Of a stretch of DNA of 64,000 nucleotides, positions 17,384 to 26,102 are shown one piece after another. Position numbers and translations under genes: made by a program. A model generated the notes under the pieces. It was not told where the DNA came from and did not search any database. It saw only the letters and a program-made list of their open reading frames with translations. Within the stretch, counting starts at the first letter, position 1; each line of letters begins with the position of its first letter. The DNA is from CAIYZT01 sp031385445. GTDB taxonomy: Bacteria; Pseudomonadota; Alphaproteobacteria; Rhodobacterales; Rhodobacteraceae. The DNA is taken from assembly GCA_031385445.1 (NCBI GenBank), contig JANNBM010000051.1, positions 159,320-223,319 on the forward strand. The letters run 5' to 3'.

Positions 17384-18213
17384 CGCCTTTTGACAATCAA
17401 AACAGGGCCATAGTGGGCGTGCAAGACCCCATTGTGCCCCTGTGCTATTTCAACATCGTCAAACTCAGCGCCGGGCAAAGCTTTACCTCTGTCGTGCCGG
17501 GCTATGAAACCTGTATCGTGCCCGCCACCGGCACCATCGACATTGCGGTGATGGGCCTGGTCTTTGAAAACCTTGGCCAGCGCCGTGCAAATGTCTGGGA
17601 CGGCCCGCCTGAGGGCGCCTATATCCCCACCGGCGCCGCCGCCCTGATCACCGCGCGGACTGATTGCGAGGTTTTCGTCGCCGGGGCAGCGTTTGATCAG
17701 GTTCTGACCGCCTTTGCCATCCGCGCCGTCGACATCGACCCCATCCAATACGGCAGTGACGAGACGAAAACCCACCGCAAGATCAAACACATCCTTGGCA
17801 CCAAATACCATGACCGCGTGGGCCGCCTTCTGGTGTCCGAGCTTTTTACGGTCGGTGCGGGCGGCTGGTCCGGCTTTCCCAGTCACAAGCATGATACCGA
17901 CCGCCTGCCGCTGGAAACCCATCATGACGAGGTCTACAACTTTCGCTTCAATCCGCCGCATGGGTCGGGCGTGCAAATGCTGCAACGGATCGACGGTCAG
18001 CCGGGCGACGCCTATCACATCGTTGACGGATCGACGATCTGCCTCGACAAGGGCTTTCACCCCGTTGCCGTTCTTCCCGGATACGAAATGTATTATTTCA
18101 CCATCCTTGCCGGAAAATCGCAGCGCTCGCTGGTGCAGTTTTTCCAGCCCTCCCACGCGGATCAGATCGAAACGATTCCCGGGATCAAGGATATGATCGC
18201 CAAGTTCAAATGA
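17374..18213 (+). CDS. iolB: 5-deoxy-glucuronate isomerase IolB
   Basis: Converts 5-deoxy-D-glucuronate to 5-dehydro-2-deoxygluconate, the substrate of IolC. The 279-residue double-cupin protein shows WSGFPSHKHDTDRLPLETHH, then EVYNFRFNPPHGSGVQMLQR, and HPVAVLPGYEMYYFTILAG; the H-x-H and E pattern gives the metal site. Length is normal. The gene overlaps iolC by ten bases and ends in an ATGA overlap with the aldolase gene, so all three are coupled. Confidence 0.93.
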   Translation: MHIAPFDNQNRAIVGVQDPIVPLCYFNIVKLSAGQSFTSVVPGYETCIVPATGTIDIAVMGLVFENLGQRRANVWDGPPEGAYIPTGAAALITARTDCEVFVAGAAFDQVLTAFAIRAVDIDPIQYGSDETKTHRKIKHILGTKYHDRVGRLLVSELFTVGAGGWSGFPSHKHDTDRLPLETHHDEVYNFRFNPPHGSGVQMLQRIDGQPGDAYHIVDGSTICLDKGFHPVAVLPGYEMYYFTILAGKSQRSLVQFFQPSHADQIETIPGIKDMIAKFK

Positions 18214-19025
18214 GCCTTGCAACCCTCGCAGACGTGCTGGACCCCGCCTCTGGCCGCGCTGTGGCGGGGCTGGTCGTGCTGGGCTGGGAAGAGGCGCGCG
18301 CCTTTGTCGACGCCGCAGAGGCCGCGCAGCGCCCGGTGATCCTGCAATGCGGCCCCGGCTGCCGCGCTTATACGCCGCTGCCCGTGATGGCCGCGATGTT
18401 CCGCACCCTCGCGCAGCGCAGCACCGTCCCGATCGTTGCGCATCTTGATCACGGCGAGTCTTTCGATATCTGCGCAGAAGCGATCGATCTGGGGTTTTCC
18501 TCGGTGATGTATGACGGCTCTGCGCTGACGCTGGCGCAGAATATCGCGCAAACTGAACGGGTGGTCACATTGGCCCGCAGCGCCGGTGTCTCGGTCGAGG
18601 CGGAACTGGGCATGGTCGGCTATGCTTCGGGCAAAGCCTCCACCCCGACCGACCCGGCCGAGGCTGCGGCGCTGGCCGCCACAGGCATCGACGCGCTGGC
18701 GATTTCCATCGGCAATGTCCATCTGATGCAGACCCATGACGCGGTGATCGACTGGCCCGCCCTGCGCCGGGTCGAGGCGGCAGTGCCCGGCCTGCCGCTG
18801 GTTCTGCACGGCGGATCGGGGATTGCGGCGGCGGACCGCCTGCGCCTCGCCCAGACCAGCGCTGTGTGCAAATTCAACATCGGCACCGAGCTGCGCCAGA
18901 CCTTCGGACAGGCCCTGCGCACCGCCGTCACCCGCGACGCCGCCCGCTTTGACCGTATCGCGATCCTGTCCGAAACCATCGCCCCTCTGCGGGGCGCGGC
19001 GTTGGATCTGATCCGAAGTTTCTGA
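18210..19025 (+). CDS. iolJ: Class II aldolase, probably IolJ
   Basis: A 271-residue class II fructose-bisphosphate-aldolase-type enzyme. Zinc and catalytic motifs are VPIVAHLDHGES, VSVEAELGMVG, LVLHGGSGIAAADR and KFNIGTELRQ. In inositol catabolism IolJ cleaves 6-phospho-5-dehydro-2-deoxygluconate to dihydroxyacetone phosphate and malonate semialdehyde, and the coupling to iolCB points to that reaction. It is shorter than central-metabolism aldolases and overlaps iolB by ATGA. No gene for malonate-semialdehyde dehydrogenase (iolA) follows in the window. Confidence 0.85.
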   Translation: MSLATLADVLDPASGRAVAGLVVLGWEEARAFVDAAEAAQRPVILQCGPGCRAYTPLPVMAAMFRTLAQRSTVPIVAHLDHGESFDICAEAIDLGFSSVMYDGSALTLAQNIAQTERVVTLARSAGVSVEAELGMVGYASGKASTPTDPAEAAALAATGIDALAISIGNVHLMQTHDAVIDWPALRRVEAAVPGLPLVLHGGSGIAAADRLRLAQTSAVCKFNIGTELRQTFGQALRTAVTRDAARFDRIAILSETIAPLRGAALDLIRSF

Positions 19026-19067
19026 TTTCCCCCTTTTCCGTTGCCCCATGGGCGGCTAACAAAGGGC

Positions 19068-20147
19068 ATGTCCGCCGACCTTGAAACCATCTATGCCGAT
19101 CTTGTTGCTGCTGGTTCCCTGCGCGCGGACCCCGCGCAACGCGCGGTTCTGGCGCATCTGCAAAGTCTGAAAACCTGGCTGGAGGGGCAGGCAGCGCGCA
19201 AGCCGGGGCTGCTTGCGGGACTTTTTTCCAAACCTGTTCCCCCGCACAAAGGCATCTATCTGTATGGCGGGGTCGGGCGCGGCAAATCCATGCTGATGGA
19301 CCTGTTTTGCGACAGGCTGGACATCCCGCAGAAACGCCGCGTCCACTTTCACGCCTTTATGCAGCAGGTTCACCACGCCCTGCACGAGGCCCGCAAAACC
19401 GGCGTCGACGACGCGCTTGCGCCGGTGGCCGATGCGCTGTCCGCGGATCTGCGCCTGCTGGCGCTGGACGAGATGCAGATCACCGATATCACCGATGCCA
19501 TGATTGTGGGGCGGCTTTTCGAAAAGCTGATGGCGGCGGGGGTGGTGATCATCACAACCTCGAACCGCGCGCCGCAGGATCTGTACCTGAACGGTCTGAA
19601 CCGCGCCTTGTTCCTGCCGTTCATCGACCTTCTGGGCGAAAAGCTGGACGTTCTGCATCTGCAATCCCCGACAGATTATCGCCAGCACCGATTGCAGGGC
19701 GCGCAGCGGTATTTTCATCCCGCAGGCAAGGCAAAATCGCAGATAGACGCGATCTGGCGCGATCTGACGGGCGGCGGCTTGGCGCAGTCCCTGCGTCTTG
19801 CGGTCAATGGCCGGATGATCGAATTGCCCACCTTTTTCAGCGGCATCGCCCGCGCATCGTTCTGGGATCTTTGCGCCAAACCCTTTGGAGCTGCGGATTT
19901 TCTGGCGATTGCAGCGGCGGTCAAGGTGTTGATTGTGGAAGACATCCCGCAGCTTTCCTCTTCCAATTATAACGAGGCGAAGCGGTTTGTCATCCTGATT
20001 GACGCGCTTTACGAAGCAAAGGTGCGGCTGATCGCTTCGGCGGCGGAGGAACCCGAACGGCTTTATATCGAAGGCTCGGGCAGCTTTGAATTTGAACGCA
20101 CGGCCAGCCGGCTGCGCGAAATGCAGGCGGCGGATTGGGGGGCGTGA
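19068..20147 (+). CDS. zapE: AFG1/ZapE family ATPase
   Basis: A 359-residue P-loop ATPase. Walker A is GGVGRGKSMLMDLF and Walker B is LRLLALDEMQI; sensor-like ITTSNRAPQDLYLNGLNR and the C-terminal LIVEDIPQLSSSNYNEAKRF blocks are typical. In E. coli ZapE acts on FtsZ during division under low oxygen or heat; the mitochondrial relative AFG1 deals with respiratory proteins. I start at ATG 19068 (MSADLETIY), close behind AAAGGG; an upstream start at 19041 is less likely. It stands alone, convergent with rppH. Confidence 0.92.
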   Translation: MSADLETIYADLVAAGSLRADPAQRAVLAHLQSLKTWLEGQAARKPGLLAGLFSKPVPPHKGIYLYGGVGRGKSMLMDLFCDRLDIPQKRRVHFHAFMQQVHHALHEARKTGVDDALAPVADALSADLRLLALDEMQITDITDAMIVGRLFEKLMAAGVVIITTSNRAPQDLYLNGLNRALFLPFIDLLGEKLDVLHLQSPTDYRQHRLQGAQRYFHPAGKAKSQIDAIWRDLTGGGLAQSLRLAVNGRMIELPTFFSGIARASFWDLCAKPFGAADFLAIAAAVKVLIVEDIPQLSSSNYNEAKRFVILIDALYEAKVRLIASAAEEPERLYIEGSGSFEFERTASRLREMQAADWGA

Positions 20148-20195
20148 CCGCTTTTGCAAGCGCGCCAGCCTGCATCCGCCAAAGCCCGGACCCTT

Positions 20196-20675
20196 TTACA
20201 GCGTCAGATGGGCGCGAAAGCTGCGTACGACCTCTTCGTAAACCGCGCGCTTGAAGGGCACGATCGACGCGACCATTTCCCCGGCCCCGATCCATTTCCA
20301 GCTGGAAAACTCGGGGTGGGTGCTCGCGATATTCACCTGATCATCGCGGCCGATGAAGCGGTACAAAAACCACTTCTGCCGCTGCCCCTTGAATTTGCCG
20401 CCCCAAACCTTGCCCAGCAGCTCTGGCGGCAGATCATAGGTCACCCAGCCATGGGTTTTGCCGATGAATTCCACCAGATCGGGCGTTACCCCGGTTTCCT
20501 CGCCAAGCTCTCGCAGGGCGGCTTGCCGGGGCGTTTCGCCGTCGTCGATCCCACCTTGCGGCATCTGCCACGCGGCGGACGGGCTGTCTTTGCGCTGGCC
20601 GGTAAAAATCCGGCCAGCGTCATTGATCAAAACGATGCCCACGCAGGGGCGATAGGGCAGATCGCCCACGGTCAA
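20196..20675 (-). CDS. rppH: RNA pyrophosphohydrolase RppH (Nudix)
   Basis: Removes pyrophosphate from 5'-triphosphorylated RNA and so starts mRNA decay. The 159-residue protein has the complete Nudix box GGIDDGETPRQAALRELGEE, the RPCVGIVLINDAGRIF start and the aromatic QKWFLYRFIG strand typical of RppH. Length is normal. It is the last gene of the leftward operon, overlapping ctpA by ATGA. Confidence 0.94.
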   Translation of the reverse strand: MTVGDLPYRPCVGIVLINDAGRIFTGQRKDSPSAAWQMPQGGIDDGETPRQAALRELGEETGVTPDLVEFIGKTHGWVTYDLPPELLGKVWGGKFKGQRQKWFLYRFIGRDDQVNIASTHPEFSSWKWIGAGEMVASIVPFKRAVYEEVVRSFRAHLTL

Positions 20676-22006
20676 GGCTTGGGCGCCACAACCGACAAGC
20701 CGCGCAGGATATCCACGGCATAGGCCAGCTGATAATCCTCGTCGCGCAGCTTGGCCGATTCCTCGGTGCGGGCGCGCTCTTCTTCCAAAAGCACGCGCTC
20801 GTCGTCGGTCATCGAATCGTTGCTGATCGCACCGCGCAGATCGGCCTCCGAATACCTCTTTTCCGCCTCGGCTGCGGCGGTTTCAGTGCCGGTTTTCGCC
20901 GGGTCCACCAGCGGCTGGTTCACCACGATATCCGGCATCACACCCAGCGACTGAATAGAGCGCCCCGATGGCGTGTAATAGCGCGCCGTCGTCAGACGCA
21001 TCGCGCCCTGTCCGCGAATCGGCAGCAGCGTCTGCACCGAGCCTTTGCCAAAGCTTTTCGTGCCCACCACAATCGCCCGGCGGTGATCCTGAAGCGCCCC
21101 GGTCACAATTTCCGAAGCCGAAGCCGAGCCGCCGTTGATCAGCACCACAACCGGTTTGCCCTGCGCCAGATCGCCCGGCTCTGCGTTGAACCGCTCGTCG
21201 TCCTGCGCATTGCGGCCGCGCGTTGAAACGATCTCGCCCTTTTCAAGAAACGCATCCGCCACCGCGATGCCCTGATTAAGCAGACCGCCGGGGTTATTGC
21301 GCAGATCGACAACAAAGCCGGACACCTTGTCGATGCCGCCAACCTCGTCGACCGCCTTTTTCAACTCGGTTTCCAACCCTGAATAGGTTTGCTCGGAAAA
21401 GGTGGTGATGCGCAGCACGACCGTGGTGCCGATCACCCGGCTTTTCACCGCCGTCAGTTTGATCGTATCGCGGATGATCGACACATCGAACGGATCGGCG
21501 ACACCTGCGCGCACCACGGTGATGATGATCTCGCTGCCGATCGGCCCGCGCATCAGCGCGACCGCGTCATCCAGCAGCAGGCCCATCATGCTTTCGCCGT
21601 TCACTTGTGTGATGAAATCGCCCGCCATGATCCCCGCCTCTGCTGCCGGGGTTCCGTCCATCGGCGAGATCACCTTGATCACGCCTTCTTCCTGAGTGAC
21701 CTCGATGCCAAGCCCGCCAAACTCGCCCTTGGTCTGCACTTGCATGTCGCTAAAGGCTTCGTCCGACATATAGCTGGAATGCGGGTCAAGCGAGGTGAGC
21801 ATGCCATTGATCGCCGCTTCGATCAGCTTTTGGCTGTCCACGTCTTCGACATATTGCGCGCGGATGCGTTCAAAAACATCGCCGAACAGATCAAGCTGTT
21901 CGTAAACCGTGGTCGGCTCTTCGGCGAGCATCGGCCCCGCGACCTGCGTGGTCAAAACCGCACCTGCAAGGGTCCCGCACACAGCGGCAATTGCGAATTT
22001 CTTCAT
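20672..22006 (-). CDS. ctpA: S41 family C-terminal processing peptidase CtpA
   Basis: A periplasmic serine protease of 444 residues. After a signal anchor (MKKFAIAAVCGTLAGAVLTT) come the N-terminal helical region, a PDZ domain (EEGVIKVISPMDGTPAAEAG) and the S41 core: FVVDLRNNPGGLLNQGIAVA, catalytic serine in INGGSASASEIVTGAL and lysine in VGTKSFGKGSVQT. The C-terminal tail is acidic and charged. It follows envC by seven bases and overlaps rppH. Neighbouring envC suggests a shared role in controlling cell-wall hydrolases. Confidence 0.95.
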   Translation of the reverse strand: MKKFAIAAVCGTLAGAVLTTQVAGPMLAEEPTTVYEQLDLFGDVFERIRAQYVEDVDSQKLIEAAINGMLTSLDPHSSYMSDEAFSDMQVQTKGEFGGLGIEVTQEEGVIKVISPMDGTPAAEAGIMAGDFITQVNGESMMGLLLDDAVALMRGPIGSEIIITVVRAGVADPFDVSIIRDTIKLTAVKSRVIGTTVVLRITTFSEQTYSGLETELKKAVDEVGGIDKVSGFVVDLRNNPGGLLNQGIAVADAFLEKGEIVSTRGRNAQDDERFNAEPGDLAQGKPVVVLINGGSASASEIVTGALQDHRRAIVVGTKSFGKGSVQTLLPIRGQGAMRLTTARYYTPSGRSIQSLGVMPDIVVNQPLVDPAKTGTETAAAEAEKRYSEADLRGAISNDSMTDDERVLLEEERARTEESAKLRDEDYQLAYAVDILRGLSVVAPKP

Positions 22007-22013
22007 AGCTGTC

Positions 22014-23129
22014 TCATTCTCCTGTCACCGCGAACCAGTCGCGCGGGTCTACCGGCTCGGTGCCCTGTCTAAGTTCCAAATAAAGCGTTTCCGTCTGACT
22101 TGCACCAGAGGCATTTCCATCTGTGCCCAAATCACCGCTCTGCGCCGTTCCTTGTTCGCCGCCGCCCATCATCCCAAGCGGGGCCTCTTGCGCCACGATA
22201 TCACCGACCTGCCCATAGAGCTGTTGTAAACCAGCAAGGATCAGAAGATAGCCGTCACCGGGTTCAAGGATCATCACATTTCCGTAGTCGAGCAAGGGGC
22301 CGACATAGCGGATCGTGCCGCCCCAAGGCGCAGTGACCAGCGCCAAGGGCCGGGTGGCAAGCGTCAGACCGGGGCGGATGACGCCTTGGGCGTCCGTCTC
22401 GCCGGGGGTCAGGAGGGTGCGGCCAAAGACCGGCAGAGGCAGTTTGCCCCGCGCTTGCCCAAACCCGCCGGTCATGCTGTCGTCCAGGTTCAGCCCCTCG
22501 GCAAAGGCCTGCAACGTATCGGCGCTTTCCAAAAGGCCCTTCAGCACGTCGGGATCTTCGGTAAAGCGCCGGGGCAAGTCGGTGCGCTCTGAAATCGCCT
22601 GACTAAGCGCCGAGCGTGCCGCCGTCGCCTTTTGCAGACCGATTTGCAAGGTGCGCCCCGCCGCCACCTGCAAATCCCGCAGTTGCGTAAGCTCGGTCAG
22701 ATCGGCGCTCACGGCATCGACTTCGGCGCGCAAGGCGGGGGTCACATCGGCCATCAGCATACCGGAATGGACAGTGCCAAGCGGGCCGTCCGGATGCAAC
22801 AGCAGCAGCGGTCCGGCCTCCGGGTCCAGGGAGGACAGGGTGCCGATCAGCCGCGACAGCCGGTCGCGTTTGGCCTCGAACCGCAGGGTCAGCTCTTTTT
22901 GCCGGATATCAGCCTGCCGAAGCGCGGCGCGCAGGGCCGAAAGACCGGCCTCATAGGCACGGATGGTTTTGGTCAGCGCCGCAACGCGGTCTTTGGAATC
23001 ACTTGCCGCGTCCAGCGCCGCCACGGCCTCCGCAAGCGCCGCCGCCGCGCCCTGTGCCTCTTCGGTCACACCCGCGAGGGCAGGGGCTGCCCAGACAAGG
23101 GCCAGCGCAAAGGCGGCGGCTTTGATCAT
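22014..23129 (-). CDS. envC: Murein hydrolase activator EnvC-like (degenerate M23)
   Basis: A 371-residue periplasmic protein: signal peptide (ALALVWAAPALA), a coiled-coil region (EGAAAALAEAVAALDAAS through LRQADIRQKELTLRFEAKRD), and a C-terminal LytM/M23 domain. The LytM domain looks non-catalytic: the usual zinc histidines are replaced, with ILEPGDGYLLILAGL where active enzymes have a DHG...H-H pattern. That is the EnvC/NlpD situation, in which the domain activates amidases during septation. It overlaps gpmI by ATGA and is followed by ctpA. Confidence 0.88.
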   Translation of the reverse strand: MIKAAAFALALVWAAPALAGVTEEAQGAAAALAEAVAALDAASDSKDRVAALTKTIRAYEAGLSALRAALRQADIRQKELTLRFEAKRDRLSRLIGTLSSLDPEAGPLLLLHPDGPLGTVHSGMLMADVTPALRAEVDAVSADLTELTQLRDLQVAAGRTLQIGLQKATAARSALSQAISERTDLPRRFTEDPDVLKGLLESADTLQAFAEGLNLDDSMTGGFGQARGKLPLPVFGRTLLTPGETDAQGVIRPGLTLATRPLALVTAPWGGTIRYVGPLLDYGNVMILEPGDGYLLILAGLQQLYGQVGDIVAQEAPLGMMGGGEQGTAQSGDLGTDGNASGASQTETLYLELRQGTEPVDPRDWFAVTGE

Positions 23130-24646
23130 GCGATCAGGCTTTTCCCGGTCATCTCGGGCGCCAGCGGCAGGCCCATCAGGCCCAGCAACGTCGGCGCCAG
23201 ATCGGCCAGTCGCCCGCCTTGCCGCAGGCTGGCCCCCGCCGGCCCGCCAACCAGAATAACCGGCACCGGGTTCACCGTATGGGCGGTGTGCGGTTGCAAC
23301 GTCACCGGATCGACCATCAGTTCGCAGTTGCCATGATCTGCCGTCACAATCATCGCCCCCCCGACATTTTTCAGCGCGACAAGCGCGCGGCCAAGCCCCG
23401 CATCCACCGCCTCACACGCTTTGATTGCGGCGGGCAGACTGCCGGTATGGCCCACCATATCGGGATTGGCAAAGTTCACCACGATCAGATCATAGCCCTT
23501 TTCGATCCCCGCCACCAACTGATCGCTCACCTCGCCCGCGCTCATGTCCGGCTGCAGATCATAGGTCGCAACCTTGGGCGAGGGCGCCATATAGCGGTCT
23601 TCGCCCGGATAAGGCACCTCGCGCCCGCCGTTCAGGAAAAAGGTGACATGGGGGTATTTTTCCGTCTCGGCCAGCCGCAGCTGCGTCAGCCCCTGCGCCG
23701 AAACCCATTCGCCAAGGCAGTTCACAATCACCCGCTTGGGAAAAGCGGTGCCCATGAACCCGTTGTGATCGCTGGAATATTCCACCATCCCCAGCATTAC
23801 AGCCCATTTCGGGCGCGGCCCGGTGTCAAACCCGGCAAAGTCCGGCTGCCCAAAGGCCGCCAAAATCTCGCGCGCGCGGTCCGACCGGAAATTCAGACAA
23901 AACACCCCGTCGCCGTCTTTTGCGCCCGCATAACCGCCGATCACCGTCGGGGCCAGAAATTCATCCGTCTCGCCCTTGGCATAGCTTTGCGCGACCGCCG
24001 CATTCGCATCCGCCGCCTGCGCGCCTTTGCCGCTGATCATCGCGTCATAGGCGCGGCTGACCCGCTCCCATCTGTTGTCGCGGTCCATCGCCCAATAGCG
24101 CCCGCAAACCGTGGCAACCTGCGCGCCCGCAGGCAGGGAAATCACCAGTTGCGCCACAAACGCCGCCGCCGAAGACGGCGCCACATCGCGCCCATCAGTG
24201 ATGGCATGCAGCGCGACCGGAACCCCCTGCGCCGTGATCGCGCGGGCAGCGGCGAGCACATGGTTCAAATGCCCATGCACCCCGCCGTCCGAGATGACCC
24301 CCATCAGATGCGCGGTCCCCCCCGTCGCCCGCAGCTTGGCTGCAAAGGCCAGAACCTCGGGGTTCAGCGCGAAAGAGCCATCCTCGACCGCAAGGTCAAT
24401 CGCGCCCAGATCCATCGCAACCACCCGCCCCGCGCCGATATTGGTGTGGCCAACCTCGGAATTGCCCATCTGCCCCGTGGGCAGGCCGACATCAGGGCCA
24501 AAAGTTGTCAGCGTGGCATGGGGGCAGTTGGCCCAGATCCGGTTGAAATTGGGCACCGCCGCCTGCGCCGGCGCCGAATACTGCGGAAATTGCCCCAGAC
24601 CCCAACCGTCCAGAATGCACAGAACCACAGGTTTTGAAGGGGTCAT
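23126..24646 (-). CDS. gpmI: 2,3-bisphosphoglycerate-independent phosphoglycerate mutase
   Basis: Interconverts 3- and 2-phosphoglycerate using two manganese ions. The 506-residue protein has LCILDGWGLG, the phosphoserine motif MGNSEVGHTNIGAGRVV, DGRDVAPSSAAAFV, NFRSDRAREI and late metal ligands in NPDMVGHTGSLPAAI and TADHGNCE. Start at ATG 24646 (MTPSKPVV) fits the family; extension to 24730 lacks support. Its last codons overlap envC by ATGA. A 165-base gap separates it from rlmH. Confidence 0.96.
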   Translation of the reverse strand: MTPSKPVVLCILDGWGLGQFPQYSAPAQAAVPNFNRIWANCPHATLTTFGPDVGLPTGQMGNSEVGHTNIGAGRVVAMDLGAIDLAVEDGSFALNPEVLAFAAKLRATGGTAHLMGVISDGGVHGHLNHVLAAARAITAQGVPVALHAITDGRDVAPSSAAAFVAQLVISLPAGAQVATVCGRYWAMDRDNRWERVSRAYDAMISGKGAQAADANAAVAQSYAKGETDEFLAPTVIGGYAGAKDGDGVFCLNFRSDRAREILAAFGQPDFAGFDTGPRPKWAVMLGMVEYSSDHNGFMGTAFPKRVIVNCLGEWVSAQGLTQLRLAETEKYPHVTFFLNGGREVPYPGEDRYMAPSPKVATYDLQPDMSAGEVSDQLVAGIEKGYDLIVVNFANPDMVGHTGSLPAAIKACEAVDAGLGRALVALKNVGGAMIVTADHGNCELMVDPVTLQPHTAHTVNPVPVILVGGPAGASLRQGGRLADLAPTLLGLMGLPLAPEMTGKSLIA

Positions 24647-24811
24647 GGCGGTGCCTTTGCTGACTTTTGGCCCTTTGAATACTTGGACCAGCCGGAATGG
24701 GCAACGCTTGTCCGCTCGGCGGCTGTGCATTGTGATGGTTTAACCTGCCTTGGCAGCGCGAACCCGGTTCATCACCACGCGTGATTTTTTGCAGAAAAAT
24801 CGTGGCCCGGT

Positions 24812-25282
24812 TCAAACCCGGTGATACGGCCCGCCGCCCAGAATCGTCGCGGCCCGGTACAGCTGTTCGGCCAGCATCACCCGCACCAGCATATGTGGCC
24901 AGACCATCGCGCCAAAACTGATCGCGGCATCGGCTCTGCCGCGCAAGCCTGGGTCAATCCCGTCCGCCCCGCCGATCACAAAGGCCAGATCCTGCTGCCC
25001 GTCGTCGCGCCAGCGCGCGATCTGCGCCGCGAAGTCGGGGCTGCTGAAGGCCCGGCCGCGCTCGTCCATCACTGCCAGAACCGCGCCCGCAGGCACCGCG
25101 CGCGCCAAAAGCTCGGCCTCGGCGGCCATGCCTGCGTTCTTTTTGTCTTCCACCTCATGCTCGGTGATGGGGCCAAGGCCCAAGGGCCGCCCCGTGCGGT
25201 CAAACCGCAGCATGTAATCGCGGATCAGATCGCGCTCCGGCCCGGCGCGCAGCCGCCCCACAGCGCAGATATGCACCCGCAA
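24812..25282 (-). CDS. rlmH: 23S rRNA (pseudouridine1915-N3)-methyltransferase RlmH
   Basis: A SPOUT methyltransferase acting on helix 69 of 23S rRNA. I start at TTG 25282 (LRVHICAVGRL), giving 156 residues, the normal length (155 in E. coli); GAGGG lies just before it and the rsfS stop is five bases upstream. C-terminal knot motifs are AFVIGGADGIDPGLRGRAD and the closing MLAEQLYRAATILGGGPYHR. Pairing with rsfS is widespread. An upstream ATG at 25321 would overlap rsfS and add residues not found in the family. Confidence 0.94.
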   Translation of the reverse strand: MRVHICAVGRLRAGPERDLIRDYMLRFDRTGRPLGLGPITEHEVEDKKNAGMAAEAELLARAVPAGAVLAVMDERGRAFSSPDFAAQIARWRDDGQQDLAFVIGGADGIDPGLRGRADAAISFGAMVWPHMLVRVMLAEQLYRAATILGGGPYHRV

Positions 25283-25287
25283 GGCCC

Positions 25288-25701
25288 TCAGGCCCCGCGA
25301 TGCGCGCTTCCCGGAAGCCACATCTTTTCCAGCTGATAGAACTCGCGCACTTCGGGGCGGAACACATGCACGATCACATCGCGCCCGTCGATCAGCACCC
25401 AGTCGCCGGTCTCTTTGCCTTCCATCTTGGCGTTCATGCCAAAATCAAAGCGCAGCTTGTCCACCAGCTTTTCCGCGATGGACCCGACCTGCCGCGACGA
25501 GCGGCCCGAGCAGATCACCATGTAATCGGCCACGTCCGAGCGCCCGCGCAGATCGATCTGCACGACCTCTTCGGCCTTGTCATCCTCAACCGAGGCAAGG
25601 ACCGCAGCCAGAACCTGTTCCGAAGTATACTCTGCGTCGGTGCTGGTACGCACAACACGCGGGCCAACCGGCAATCCGGTGGCGGGGTCAGAATGAGACA
25701 G
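25288..25701 (-). CDS. rsfS: Ribosomal silencing factor RsfS
   Basis: Binds ribosomal protein uL14 and blocks subunit joining when nutrients are short. Core motifs: VVQIDLRGRSDVADYMVICS, GRSSRQVGSIAEKLVDKL, GDWVLIDGRDVIVHVF and REFYQLEKMW. The start is unusual. No ATG or GTG is available; CTG at 25701 (reading LSHSDPATGLPVG) has a perfect GGAGGT six bases upstream, while TTG at 25674 has none. I therefore place the start at CTG, giving 137 residues. First gene of the leftward rsfS-rlmH-gpmI-envC-ctpA-rppH block. Confidence 0.9.
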   Translation of the reverse strand: MSHSDPATGLPVGPRVVRTSTDAEYTSEQVLAAVLASVEDDKAEEVVQIDLRGRSDVADYMVICSGRSSRQVGSIAEKLVDKLRFDFGMNAKMEGKETGDWVLIDGRDVIVHVFRPEVREFYQLEKMWLPGSAHRGA

Positions 25702-26102
25702 GACAGAACCTCCAATTAGCGCGCCAATTGTCCCCGGCGCCGGGGCTTGCGTCTCACAGTATCATCGCAGCGCGGCAACCTCAACGGCAGAGCAAGCCGC
25801 GCGAATACCCCCCGCGCCCGCCCATCACAAGGCATTTTGTGCACGAGCCCCGGTTTTCGCCGGGTAAAAATCGGCGCGGCGGGTCTTTTCTGCATCAAAC
25901 CCCGCCGCAAACCATCTTGCAAAAACGCCCGTTCCCGGGTAACACCCCGGCCCATGACCCCGGTTTTCAACATCACCGATCACGACCGTTTGCCATGGCG
26001 CTTTACCGCGTTCATGCGGTCAATTCTGTCCGGCCCGCGCTGACCATCACTGGTCCTGCGTCCGCCCATCCCATTCCCATCCGCCAAACTGAAAGTTGAG
26101 CC
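25702..26102. other. Divergent intergenic region between rsfS and leuC
   Basis: About 400 bases with no supported gene. Near the rsfS side lies a perfect 14-base palindrome, CCCCGGCGCCGGGG, at 25732-25745. A small hairpin, CCCGG-TTTTCG-CCGGG, lies at about 25848-25863 and is followed by an A-rich stretch. Open frames exist but none has a good ribosome binding site or recognisable sequence. It presumably carries both promoters. I see no leucine-rich leader peptide ahead of leuC. Confidence 0.5.

Noticed and set aside
24783..24801. AT-rich hairpin between rlmH and gpmI
   Set aside because: A seven-pair A/T stem is weak and lacks the GC-rich arm of a terminator; it may be chance.
25732..25745. 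Palindrome CCCCGGCGCCGGGG upstream of rsfS as a regulator site
   Set aside because: Such GC palindromes arise easily at this base composition and it matches no operator I know.
25747..26043. Possible 98-residue protein upstream of leuC
   Set aside because: No ribosome binding site, basic low-complexity sequence, and no leucine codon run as in a leader peptide.
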